A DNA stretch of 22,359 nucleotides from Nanoarchaeota archaeon (lineage in GTDB: Archaea; EX4484-52; LFW-46), in NCBI GenBank assembly GCA_018897155.1, contig JAHILE010000011.1, positions 1-22,359 on the forward strand, read 5' to 3'. Positions 15,332-22,178 of this stretch are shown one piece after another. Below the pieces are notes generated by a model that searched no databases, was not told where the DNA came from, and saw only the letters and a list, made by a program, of their open reading frames with translations. Both the position numbers and the translations under genes were made by a program. How positions within the stretch are numbered: position 1 is the stretch's first letter; every line of letters starts with the position of its first letter.

Positions 15332-16837
15332 ATGATAAAAAAAATATTTGTGATTTTATTTGTGCTGGCTTTATTGCCTTCAGTAGCTATGGCAACGCTT
15401 ACAGTGACTGCTTCCCAGTCAGGAGCGGATTCCGGCAGCGTTATTTCGGGAAAAACATTTACAATCTCTGCTTCCGGATGGTCGGGCGACTGCAGTTCAG
15501 CGAACCTTGATTTAACTAGTTGTGCAGTGTGTAACGTATCCGAAAGCCAGATAAAATCTTTAAGCGGCTCAAGCGTTTCATGGACAACAATCACCGCAAG
15601 CAAGGCAAATTCGCAATCGATTTCTGTGAGCGTTTCGGGCTCATGCACGCCGGATTCAGGCAGCGTATTATTTGATGTGAAAAACCCGCCATCACTTTCT
15701 GCAACAGCAACATCCGCAGTTTCAATTACTCAAGGGTCTGCTGCTTCATTTAGCCTGAATATCCAAAATTCCGGCGAGACCACGGCAAAATTCGGGACAA
15801 TCACTGCTTCCGGAGGCAGCGGGCTTTCTTTATCGGACTGCGCTCCTTCAGACATTTCCGGAAGCCAAAGCCTTGGATTATCCTGCACAATAACCGCATC
15901 TTCTTCAGCTACACCCGTTGCGCAAACACTTACAATAAGCATAACGCCCTCAAATGCTGATTCGATAACAAAAACAATTTCAGTAACAGTCAGCGCATCC
16001 GGAGGCGATGATGTTGGCGGCGATACTGGCAGTTCCAGCGGCGGCGGCGGAGCAAGCGGCGGCGCAGCAGCAGTTAATAAAAAGAACGTGACTCATAAGC
16101 CCGTTCCTCCGGGCATTATGAACAACACAAAGCTTCAGGCAGCAATTGAAAAAGTGCTTGCAAAAGGCAAGCTCAGCCCGGAAGCTATAGGTAATCTTAT
16201 GCGTCTCTCAAATGCGATATCTAGTGAAAGCACAATATCGCGCACAATCAATTCAGGGGCATCAAAATCAAACGTAACCACAAAGATAAAATACACCGGC
16301 TTAAAGGCTGCAAAGAATTTTGTGGTTTATGAAAAAGTGCCGAAAACATTTGCAAACTCTTCGGACTTAATTACGGTTACAGCAGCCGGGGCAAAAGTCG
16401 AAGTTGTCCTGAAAGACCCTGAATACGCAATAGTGTTTGACACTGTAAATCCGAACCAGGAGCTTGAAATAACCTATTCAGTCAGCAAGTCTGTTTCGAC
16501 AAATGTTGTTGATTTATTCGCATCCGAAGTTTATGCAGAGTCTTTGGCAGACGCGCAAGCGCAGCAAACGGCTTGCGCGCAAGTAATAACGCCGGCTAAA
16601 AACCAAGCGACCGGTGAGTGCAAAGAATTTCCAACACCCTGTGATGTTCCAAGCGGATGGGATAAAGTCGATTCATGCAAAGCTGCGGCGACGCCAAAAG
16701 ATACTGTAAAGGAAACCGCCGAGCAATCGGAGAAAACCGGAATTTTTTCATGGACGCTAATTTTGGACATTCTTATCGCCCTGGTAGTTATTGCTGTTGG
16801 GTATTATTTCTTCAAGAAAAAGAATGGGAGCATATAG
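15332..16837 (+). CDS. Membrane-anchored secreted protein with CARDB-like domain
   Basis: 501 residues from the ATG at 15332. Signal peptide is residues 1-21 (MIKKIFVILFVLALLPSVAM). Two beta-sandwich domains follow, the second (about 120-220) resembling CARDB/NEW3 domains of archaeal surface proteins. A Gly/Ser-rich linker with DDVGGD (about 222-247) precedes a conserved-looking region (about 260-390) with NFVVYEKVPKTFANSSD and a strand ending LEITYSV. A four-Cys segment (CAQVITP, GECKEFPTPCDVPSGW) comes next, then a C-terminal helix (about 470-495, LILDILIALVVIAVGYYFF) and a short basic tail. The ATG is preferred to the upstream TTG at 15320 because it gives a compact signal peptide. It lies 34 nt after the giant protein and is probably co-transcribed, suggesting a partner in the envelope. 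Confidence 0.85.
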   Translation: MIKKIFVILFVLALLPSVAMATLTVTASQSGADSGSVISGKTFTISASGWSGDCSSANLDLTSCAVCNVSESQIKSLSGSSVSWTTITASKANSQSISVSVSGSCTPDSGSVLFDVKNPPSLSATATSAVSITQGSAASFSLNIQNSGETTAKFGTITASGGSGLSLSDCAPSDISGSQSLGLSCTITASSSATPVAQTLTISITPSNADSITKTISVTVSASGGDDVGGDTGSSSGGGGASGGAAAVNKKNVTHKPVPPGIMNNTKLQAAIEKVLAKGKLSPEAIGNLMRLSNAISSESTISRTINSGASKSNVTTKIKYTGLKAAKNFVVYEKVPKTFANSSDLITVTAAGAKVEVVLKDPEYAIVFDTVNPNQELEITYSVSKSVSTNVVDLFASEVYAESLADAQAQQTACAQVITPAKNQATGECKEFPTPCDVPSGWDKVDSCKAAATPKDTVKETAEQSEKTGIFSWTLILDILIALVVIAVGYYFFKKKNGSI

Positions 16838-16859
16838 GTACAGACTGTGGGTGTGCAAA

Positions 16860-16870
16860 AGGATATATAA
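16860..16870 (+). promoter_or_regulatory. TATA box for prefoldin beta
   Basis: AGGATATATAA is centred about 37 bp upstream of the ATG at 16903, predicting a 10-nt leader. This supports starting the gene here rather than at codons overlapping the previous gene. Confidence 0.6.
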
Positions 16871-16902
16871 GCTTTGCAGGGAAATTCTTATTGTGGTTAA
16901 AT

Positions 16903-17268
16903 ATGACAGGACCCGAATCTTACGATATCATGCAAATTTTTCAGGAATTTCAGCAGGAGCTTCAAAGCATTATCTATCAGAAAGAAGCCATGCGCATGCA
17001 TTTGCAGGAGCTTGAGGCTTCGTTAAAAGAGCTTTCTGCAGCCAAGAGCGACGTTTACAAGGCAATGGGCGCGATTTTAATCAAAGCAACTCCTGAACTG
17101 TTGGCAAAAGAGCTGAATGATGAGCGGGAATTGATTGAAGTGCGCACAAAATCCCTTGAAAAACAGGAAAAAATTGTTCGTGAAAAATTAACCGCGCTTC
17201 AGAACCAAGTAATACAGTCGCAGGCCGCAAGAAGCGGCGCTGCAATTCCGGGAAGCGGTGTGAAATGA
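16903..17268 (+). CDS. pfdB: Prefoldin beta subunit
   Basis: The beta subunit of the archaeal hexameric prefoldin chaperone (two alpha, four beta), which holds unfolded proteins for the thermosome. Its 121 residues match the family length. Two long amphipathic coiled-coil helices (about residues 10-50 and 75-110) flank a beta-hairpin segment with SDVYKAMGAILIKATPELLAKEL, the typical beta-class core. The tail is disordered (GAAIPGSGVK). The frame is open upstream to 16675, but that part overlaps the previous coding region and the promoter; the ATG at 16903 fits both family and TATA box. The alpha subunit is not in the window. Confidence 0.93.
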   Translation: MTGPESYDIMQIFQEFQQELQSIIYQKEAMRMHLQELEASLKELSAAKSDVYKAMGAILIKATPELLAKELNDERELIEVRTKSLEKQEKIVREKLTALQNQVIQSQAARSGAAIPGSGVK

Positions 17269-17270
17269 TA

Positions 17271-17801
17271 TTATTTTTCTTCACGTATTTTCTTGAATAG
17301 GTATCCAGTATATATTAATGATGCATATGCTTCAATTAAGTATGTTATTCCCAGAAGCAGTTCATCAGGATTTCTAAGCGTAATGTATCTGCTGAGAATT
17401 TGATGCGCATCTCCTTGAGGTATCAGCCACCATATTATTACAAGGGGGAGTGTAATAAGAAAATGCCAGTATCTGATAGTCAGGGCAACTTTGCTTGTGG
17501 TGATTTTTTTGCTTAACAAATACATCAGAAGTATGTCGATAATAAAAAGAACGTAAAGCCAGAGTGCGCCGCCTCCTATGCTTATTCCAAGCGACCATTC
17601 AACATACGTTTCAATCGTCATCATTTCAAGGGAGGGGTAGTAGAAAAACGCCAATAAAAGCGTGAATGTGGTGAACTGCGGCGACTTATCGCCTAAAAGC
17701 GGAACAGCCAGCCAAGTTGCAAGTATTGCGGCTGAGCATAATAATATCCTGATTCGGTCAAAGAAAATCAGCCGCTCAATAAATGATTTGCTAATCTGCA
17801 T
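17271..17801 (-). CDS. Uncharacterised multi-pass membrane protein
   Basis: 176 residues with about five hydrophobic helices: ILLCSAAILATWLAVPLL, FTLLLAFFYYPSL, ALWLYVLFIIDILLMYLL, WHFLITLPLVIIWWLI and LLLGITYLIEAYASLIYTGYL. Short basic segments between them (KKITTSK at one loop, KKIREEK at the C-terminus) suggest the C-terminus is cytoplasmic. No family is recognised. GAGG in the leader sits just before the ATG, and a TATA box at 17827-17838 suits it. It converges on prefoldin beta with a 2-nt gap and is divergent from the SRP RNA. Confidence 0.75.
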   Translation of the reverse strand: MQISKSFIERLIFFDRIRILLCSAAILATWLAVPLLGDKSPQFTTFTLLLAFFYYPSLEMMTIETYVEWSLGISIGGGALWLYVLFIIDILLMYLLSKKITTSKVALTIRYWHFLITLPLVIIWWLIPQGDAHQILSRYITLRNPDELLLGITYLIEAYASLIYTGYLFKKIREEK

Positions 17802-17826
17802 TACCTCAAGTAATATTTGTAGGAAC

Positions 17827-17838
17827 CGTATTTATAGA
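17827..17838 (-). promoter_or_regulatory. TATA box for the membrane protein gene
   Basis: The minus-strand motif CTATAAATACGG predicts a start near 17807, six nt before the ATG at 17801. Confidence 0.55.
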
Positions 17839-17856
17839 TTCGATGAAAATAAAGCA

Positions 17857-17864
17857 TTTAAATA
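17857..17864 (+). promoter_or_regulatory. TATA box for the SRP RNA
   Basis: TTTAAATA preceded by an AAAGCA BRE-like stretch is centred 24-25 bp upstream of the predicted SRP RNA 5' end at 17885. This is the spacing expected for an archaeal promoter. Confidence 0.7.
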
Positions 17865-17884
17865 GAATTATTCAATATTTCTTT

Positions 17885-18158
17885 GGCAAGGATAGGCCGG
17901 GGCGCCAGGCGTGCCCTGTTACCCGCAATCGTCTTGGCGGGGGCTAAAGCAATTTTAGCGGCGGATTTTTTTGGAATCCTGTCTCGCGTTTCGAACAGAG
18001 ACGTCTTGCCCTGTCAGGTCTTTATTGCGCTGAATCTGGTGAGGCCTTGATCGGAGCAGCCATAAGGCGTGATTTAGGCGCTTTCAGGATCACAGGACCG
18101 AGGTAGATTCGTGCAGGCAGTTCTGAAGGAGTTCGTCCATAGAATTGCGTTCCTTGCC
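17885..18158 (+). ncRNA. ffs: Signal recognition particle (7S) RNA
   Basis: About 274 nt whose ends pair as helix 1 (GGCAAGGA with TCCTTGCC). The 5' Alu part matches archaeal SRP RNA: TAGGCCGGGG, then CTGTTACCCG at 17916-17925 (the UGUNR turn) and GGCGGGGGCTAAAGC, which build helices 3 and 4. The S domain has the helix 8 signature GGTGAGG at 18038-18044 and AGCAGCC at 18055-18061, enclosed by GAATCT/AGATTC. The RNA scaffolds SRP54 and SRP19 for targeting membrane and secreted proteins, such as the surface proteins upstream. The apex of helix 8 (CC TTGATC GG) is not the usual GNRA-type tetraloop. Ends are predicted from pairing and promoter spacing. Confidence 0.92.
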
Positions 18159-18160
18159 AC

Positions 18161-18362
18161 TTTTAATCATTTGCAATATTTCTTGGATTAAAAGGTTTCG
18201 AATGAGCGCAGCGAATGAGATGATTTTTTGTTTTGCATAACCTTATGCATGGCAAAGCAAAAAAGATGAGTGCTTCGCTTTAAATGATTAATAAGGCGAA
18301 GCGAACGGATTTTTAAATGAAGCTTGAAAAGCTGAGAGTTGCGCGCAAGCACAACGAACGGA
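18161..18362 (-). repeat. Tandem array of hairpin elements after the SRP RNA
   Basis: This stretch has no gene. On the minus strand it splits into about four units that abut at AAAA|TC or similar junctions. Unit 18161-18223 (63 nt) starts TCATCTCATTCG and ends with stem TTTTAATC/GATTAAAA. Unit 18224-18269 (46 nt) starts TCATC and has hairpin TGCATAA/TTATGCA inside TTTTTTG/CAAAAAA. Unit 18270-18309 has stem GCTTCGC/GCGAAGC. Unit 18310-18362 (53 nt) has GTTG/CAAC, AGC and TTTT...AAAA. The last two both begin TCCGTTCG. The first is the clearest match to the metG and gatA copies; the others are divergent. Confidence 0.6.
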
Positions 18363-18407
18363 TTTTCAATCTTGTACATACAGTATTGGGTTGAATGGCT
18401 TAAAGCC

Positions 18408-19058
18408 TCAAAACTCAATAATTTTCTTTTCAATCAAGAATGTTCGTACGTCTTCAAAAATTAGTTTATGTCCTTTTGAATTAGGGTGCACGCCGTCTTC
18501 GAGAAGGGTCACATAATCTGTTTTTATCCATTTGTCGAAAATATCAATGAAGTGCACATTATTTTTCGCGCAAGCCGCCTTTATTATTTCGTTGTATTTT
18601 TCGAGGCGCGCGTTTTTATACGACACCTCAGCATCCCAGAAAACCGGATTTGTCCGCGATTCATCAACAGGTGCCGGAAGCACGCAAATTATGCTGTCCG
18701 AATATTTTCGCGCAAGTGCGATTAGCTTATTGATATTTTTTATGAATTTGATGGGTGCAGTCCACGAAACACCTTTTCGGTCTTTGATGGTGTCGTTTGC
18801 CCCAACTGCAAAAATAATAATAATTTTTTCATTTTTGCCAATGCGCTGTTTTGCCTCAAACTCAAATCGTTTCAGAAGGCTTCCTGTTGTAGTTCCGGAA
18901 ATGCTGAGGTTATATAATGCGCAATAAAATTCTTGATTGGTGTCAATTACTTTTTTAGTCAGCTCTTTTCGGATGCGCTCAACCCAACCGCCTTCATAAT
19001 CCCATGCGCCATAAGCGTCGCTGTCGCCGAAAATAAGTATTTTGATGTCTTGCGCCAT
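18408..19058 (-). CDS. SGNH/GDSL-family hydrolase
   Basis: A 216-residue esterase/lipase-like hydrolase from the preferred ATG at 19058. Block I is LIFGDSDAYGAW (catalytic Ser about 13), block II the Gly of NLSISGTTTG, block III FAVGANDT (oxyanion Asn), and block V LEDGVHPNSKGH (catalytic Asp and His). There is no signal peptide, so it is probably cytoplasmic; the substrate cannot be read from sequence. An upstream in-frame ATG at 19079 would lie before the transcription start predicted by the TATA-like CATTATAG (19093-19100), so the shorter form is chosen. It follows the HD-domain gene on the same strand. Confidence 0.87.
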   Translation of the reverse strand: MAQDIKILIFGDSDAYGAWDYEGGWVERIRKELTKKVIDTNQEFYCALYNLSISGTTTGSLLKRFEFEAKQRIGKNEKIIIIFAVGANDTIKDRKGVSWTAPIKFIKNINKLIALARKYSDSIICVLPAPVDESRTNPVFWDAEVSYKNARLEKYNEIIKAACAKNNVHFIDIFDKWIKTDYVTLLEDGVHPNSKGHKLIFEDVRTFLIEKKIIEF

Positions 19059-19101
19059 ATAATTCGCCAAAAATTGCATTAAAACATAAACCTATAATGC
19101 A

Positions 19102-19812
19102 TTAACGTTTCATCTGTTCTTCAAAACGCTCCTTTCCCAAAAGTTCCTTGCAGAAATCAAGCGAAACAGTGAGGCGCGAATTAGAAACAGACACAGCAGT
19201 CTTTGTGTAAAAAGGCACGCCTTTCAGCATGCATTTTATTTTTTTGAGGTATTGTGCACCCATTTCCGAGGTTGTCATTTTTTCTTTTGCAGCAAAAAGC
19301 GCAGCACGTGCGCACCCGGCATAGCCAAGTGTGTCGTACAAATCTGCATCATAAACTATTTTTGCTTCAAGAGTTTGCGGAATGGTTTTTCCGCCTTCGG
19401 TATGATGTGTTTCTATCGCATGCATTATTTTTGCTATTTCCTCGTCTTTGTAATAGAAATCCGGAAGGATTTTTTTTGAAAGCGCGGCGCTGTCTATCGC
19501 ATGGCTATTATGCTTTGCTTTGTGATGGTGCGTTTTTGAAGTTTTTTTGCTCGGTTCATTTTCGCCAAAAAAAGTCTGCGGCCGTACAATATCGTGCAAA
19601 AGAAGCGCAGGTTCAAGTATTTCAAGGTCTGCTTTTTCAGTTTCACCAAGATGCATTCCGATTTTCCAGACGCGCAGGACGTGATCGAGGTCGTGCGCAG
19701 AGTCCTGAACTTTGGAGTTTGACAAAACCATAGTGACGAATTCGTGAAGCGCTTTTACGCGCGCGGAGTTTGCAGATTTTGTATCCATATCACTATATAT
19801 GTCGTCCGACAT
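19102..19812 (-). CDS. HD-domain metal-dependent phosphohydrolase
   Basis: A 236-residue HD-superfamily protein. It has H44 in AHDLDHVLRV, the HD pair H73-D74 in LLHDIVRP, and a later acidic YDADLYDTLG (D155, D157) where the final metal ligand is expected. Such enzymes cleave nucleotides or other phosphate esters; the substrate is not predictable. Residues about 80-103 (GENEPSKKTSK..HHHKAKH) form a Lys/His-rich insert between the HD helix and the next helix, where relatives are short. Its start lies inside the last codons of gatA (20-nt overlap in another frame), implying translational coupling. A Met at residue 9 is an alternative start. Confidence 0.85.
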   Translation of the reverse strand: MSDDIYSDMDTKSANSARVKALHEFVTMVLSNSKVQDSAHDLDHVLRVWKIGMHLGETEKADLEILEPALLLHDIVRPQTFFGENEPSKKTSKTHHHKAKHNSHAIDSAALSKKILPDFYYKDEEIAKIMHAIETHHTEGGKTIPQTLEAKIVYDADLYDTLGYAGCARAALFAAKEKMTTSEMGAQYLKKIKCMLKGVPFYTKTAVSVSNSRLTVSLDFCKELLGKERFEEQMKR

Positions 19813-21244
19813 TTAATATAGTTTTCTCCGCAAGATAGTTTCCAAGAATATGAATTCCGACAGGCATTCCTTTTGAAGTTCCGCATGGAGCAGACAGCAT
19901 CGGAATTCCTGCTAAATTCGGCGAGCCTGTTAGGATGTCGGCATAATAATGCTCGATAGGCGTCAATTTTTCAATTTCAGAGAATTTCGGCGCGATAAAC
20001 GGCATTGTCGGCGAGACAAGAATATCATACTTTTTAAACGCCTGCTTGTAGTCATTAATGATCAATTGCCTTACTTTCATTGCCTTCAGATAATATTTGT
20101 CGCGGTATCCGGCCATTCGCGCGTAAGTTCCAAGGATTATTCTTCGCTTTGCCTCTTCACCAAGGTATTTTCCGCGCACTTTTGAGAAATATTCATTGAA
20201 TTCGCCTTCAAGCGGAAGCGTTGCGCCGTATCTTATCCCGCAGAATTTTGCAAGATTTGTGGACGCTTCTGCCATTGCGATGATATAATATGCAGGAATC
20301 GAAAATTCAGTATTTGGAAGCGAACATTCCTCGACTTTCGCACCTTCGCTTTCAAGCGTTTTTATCTGCGTCCAGACAACCTTTTTTATGTCCTCGTTTA
20401 TTTCGCTTCCGAAGAATTCACGCGGAACGCCAATTATTATTTTTCTCAAATCGGTTTTCAGAGAATAATCATCTCGCTTCGTTTCGCTTGCTCCAAGCTT
20501 TTCAGATTTCATCTGAAAATCATCTACTTTTTCTGCAAGCGATGTCGAATCTTTTGCATCGTGCCCAGCAATTACCGAAAGCCCAAGAGCAATATCATCG
20601 ACTTTTTTTGCCATGACGCCTATTTTGTCAAGGCTCGATGCATAATCTATGAGGCCGTATCTGGAAACTCTTCCATATGTCGGCGTGAGGCCGTAAACTC
20701 CGCAGAATGCCGCCGGAGCAGAAATAGAGCCTCCCGTTGATTCTGCAATTGCGATGTGAGGAAACTCAAGCGCAGCAGTAATTCCGCCGGCACCTCCTGA
20801 TGAACCTCCGCAAGAACGCTGAATATCAATAGGATTTTTCGGGATTCCGTATGCTGAATTTACAGAGAATGTGCCGAATCCGAATTCATCCTGCACGGTT
20901 TTTCCGATAATTACGCCGCCCTCTTTTTTCGCGCGCTCTATGCACGTTGCATCAAAAGGAGGCACGTAGCTTTCAAGAATTTTTGAGCCCGCTGTTGTTC
21001 TAATTCCTTTGGTGCATATATTGTCCTTAACTGAAATCGGGATGTTAGTAAGCGCACCCTTGGGCAGTTTTTTCAATTGTTCCATTGCAGAATCTTGCGA
21101 AATCGTGACAAAATAGTTGTATTTTTTCTGGAGCTTTTCAATTTCAGAAAAAAACGCGCCATAAAAATTAAGGGTATCGATGTTTCCTTTTTTTGATTCT
21201 GAGATAAAATCAGAAACCGACATTCCGGAATATTTTTTGCTCAT
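19793..21244 (-). CDS. gatA: Glutamyl-tRNA(Gln)/aspartyl-tRNA(Asn) amidotransferase subunit A
   Basis: The glutaminase/amidase subunit of GatCAB, which releases ammonia from Gln to amidate Glu-tRNA-Gln or Asp-tRNA-Asn. Amidase-signature catalytic residues are present: K73 in SVKDNI, the cis-Ser in RSCGGSSGGAGG (148/149) and the nucleophile S173 in STGGSISAPAAFCG. 483 aa is the normal length even though residues about 242-258 are an in-frame 17-residue insertion encoded by a palindromic element (20470-20520). Without it the sequence runs VDDYSLKTDLRKIIIGVPREFF, as in relatives. gatB and gatC are not in the window. The mRNA is probably leaderless and also carries the overlapping HD gene. Confidence 0.95.
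   Translation of the reverse strand: MSKKYSGMSVSDFISESKKGNIDTLNFYGAFFSEIEKLQKKYNYFVTISQDSAMEQLKKLPKGALTNIPISVKDNICTKGIRTTAGSKILESYVPPFDATCIERAKKEGGVIIGKTVQDEFGFGTFSVNSAYGIPKNPIDIQRSCGGSSGGAGGITAALEFPHIAIAESTGGSISAPAAFCGVYGLTPTYGRVSRYGLIDYASSLDKIGVMAKKVDDIALGLSVIAGHDAKDSTSLAEKVDDFQMKSEKLGASETKRDDYSLKTDLRKIIIGVPREFFGSEINEDIKKVVWTQIKTLESEGAKVEECSLPNTEFSIPAYYIIAMAEASTNLAKFCGIRYGATLPLEGEFNEYFSKVRGKYLGEEAKRRIILGTYARMAGYRDKYYLKAMKVRQLIINDYKQAFKKYDILVSPTMPFIAPKFSEIEKLTPIEHYYADILTGSPNLAGIPMLSAPCGTSKGMPVGIHILGNYLAEKTILNVGRHI
20470..20520 (+). repeat. Double-hairpin element, in-frame copy in gatA
   Basis: 51 nt, antisense to gatA, starting TCATCTCG and ending CTGAAAA. It has the CCAAGC joint and stem 2 TTTTCAGA/TCTGAAAA (loop TTTCA); stem 1 is imperfect (GCTTCG/CGCTTGC region). 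It adds 17 codons without a stop. TCATCT also occurs just after it, so a short target duplication or chance match is possible. Removal restores the contiguous VDDYSLKTD reading. Confidence 0.75.
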
Positions 21245-21265
21245 AATTGAAATTAGTATCGAAAC

Positions 21266-21276
21266 CTTTAAAAAGA
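21266..21276 (-). promoter_or_regulatory. TATA box for gatA
   Basis: The minus-strand motif CTTTTTAAAGG is centred about 26 bp from the gatA ATG at 21244, predicting a leaderless transcript. Confidence 0.6.
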
Positions 21277-21330
21277 ATCGTAGGGGATAATATCTCAGTG
21301 ATTAAAAATCCTTGCGCTGAGGCTTAAGGT

Positions 21331-21340
21331 TTTTTAATAT
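21331..21340 (+). promoter_or_regulatory. TATA box for psmA
   Basis: TTTTTAATAT is centred about 28 bp upstream of the ATG at 21364. A GAGGT at 21350-21354 could act as a ribosome-binding site only if transcription starts further upstream, so leaderless initiation is the simpler reading. Confidence 0.55.
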
Positions 21341-21363
21341 GGTGAGTATGAGGTAGATAAAAA

Positions 21364-22065
21364 ATGGTTGACATGACTCCGGAAATGATGGGATATGACC
21401 GCACGATTGTTGTTTTCTCGCCAGATGGCAGATTATTTCAAGTAGAATACGCAAGGGAAGCAGTAAAAAGAGCGCCTCCGGCTATCGGGGTGACCTTTAA
21501 GGATGGTGTGGCATTTGTTTCAAGAAAAAGGGAATCCAAGCTTGTCAGACCGGGGGAAAAAATCTACAAGCTTGATGATCACATCGCAACTGCAAGTTCG
21601 GGTCTTGTGGCTGATGCGCGAGTTCTTGTTGATGTCGCAAGAGTCAGGGCGCAGCAAAACAAACTGATTTATGACGAGCCTGTTTCAGTGACTTCAATGG
21701 CAAAATTCATCGCGGACAAGCAGCAGCTTTACACACAATATGCAGGAGTCAGGCCTTACGGAGTTTCATTTTTAATCGGCGGAGTAAATGACGAGTCCAG
21801 GCTCTTTGAAACAGACCCTTCAGGAATAATGCTTGAAGTAAAGGCTCGCGCAATCGGAAAATCCGCTGACAAGATAAACGAATTCTTTGAAAAAAATTGG
21901 AAGCCGCAGATGAATACAAAAGACGCGCTGCAGTTTGCAATTGACGGCCTTAAGAAAGAGGGAAAAGTGGAAGAAGACGACATGACTGTTGTTGTAATAA
22001 CAAAAGCAGAGGACTTCAAGGAGCTTTCGGCAGATGATTTGAAGAAGATGGGTGTGAAGATTTAG
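21364..22065 (+). CDS. psmA: Proteasome subunit alpha
   Basis: The alpha subunit of the archaeal 20S proteasome, which forms the outer heptameric rings that gate substrate entry and dock the ATPase. At 233 aa it has family length. The N-terminal gate and signature are complete: GYDRTIVVFSPDGRLFQVEYAREAV (residues 10-34). The core strands include ATASSGLVADARVLVD and the RPYGVSFLIGG segment. SGIMLEVKARAIGKSADKINEFFE and an acidic EEDDMTVVVI end follow. The ATG at 21364 and an internal ATG three codons later are both possible. The beta subunit and the usual archaeal exosome neighbours are absent; the next gene is broken by an insertion sequence. Confidence 0.97.
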   Translation: MVDMTPEMMGYDRTIVVFSPDGRLFQVEYAREAVKRAPPAIGVTFKDGVAFVSRKRESKLVRPGEKIYKLDDHIATASSGLVADARVLVDVARVRAQQNKLIYDEPVSVTSMAKFIADKQQLYTQYAGVRPYGVSFLIGGVNDESRLFETDPSGIMLEVKARAIGKSADKINEFFEKNWKPQMNTKDALQFAIDGLKKEGKVEEDDMTVVVITKAEDFKELSADDLKKMGVKI

Positions 22066-22106
22066 TTGATCCGCACAATATCTTTAAACCCGCAATATGA
22101 AATGCA

Positions 22107-22116
22107 TTTATAAATA
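22107..22116 (+). promoter_or_regulatory. TATA box for the interrupted gene
   Basis: TTTATAAATA is centred so that transcription would begin near 22137, 10 nt before the ATG at 22147. It supports a real gene at that position. Confidence 0.5.
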
Positions 22117-22146
22117 TTACTGCGTAGTAGTCTGATTAGTGTTGTC

Positions 22147-22178
22147 ATGGCTAATATACCGCAAGAATTAAAATTTGG
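22147..22178 (+). pseudogene. 5' fragment of a gene cut by an insertion sequence
   Basis: After a good promoter, ATG opens MANIPQELKF and then runs into the IS terminal repeat, reaching a TAA inside the IS at 22192. Ten codons are too few to name a family. If the reading is right, the gene is disrupted just after its start; the rest would lie beyond the IS, outside the window. Confidence 0.45.

Noticed and set aside
16675-16902. N-terminal extension of prefoldin beta
   Set aside because: It overlaps the previous coding region and the prefoldin promoter; the family length is met from 16903.
21115-21165. TTTTTTCTG...CAGAAAAAA inverted repeat near the gatA start, resembling stem 2 of the element family
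   Set aside because: The encoded residues (FFSEIEKLQKKYNYF) are ordinary for the GatA N-terminus, and there is no TCAT start, AAGC joint or insertion.
21294-21322. CTCAGTG/CGCTGAG inverted repeat with GTGATTA and CTGA, a possible C/D box RNA upstream of psmA
   Set aside because: Only one weak C-like and one D-like box are present, with no internal D'/C' pair. The segment overlaps the intergenic promoter region.
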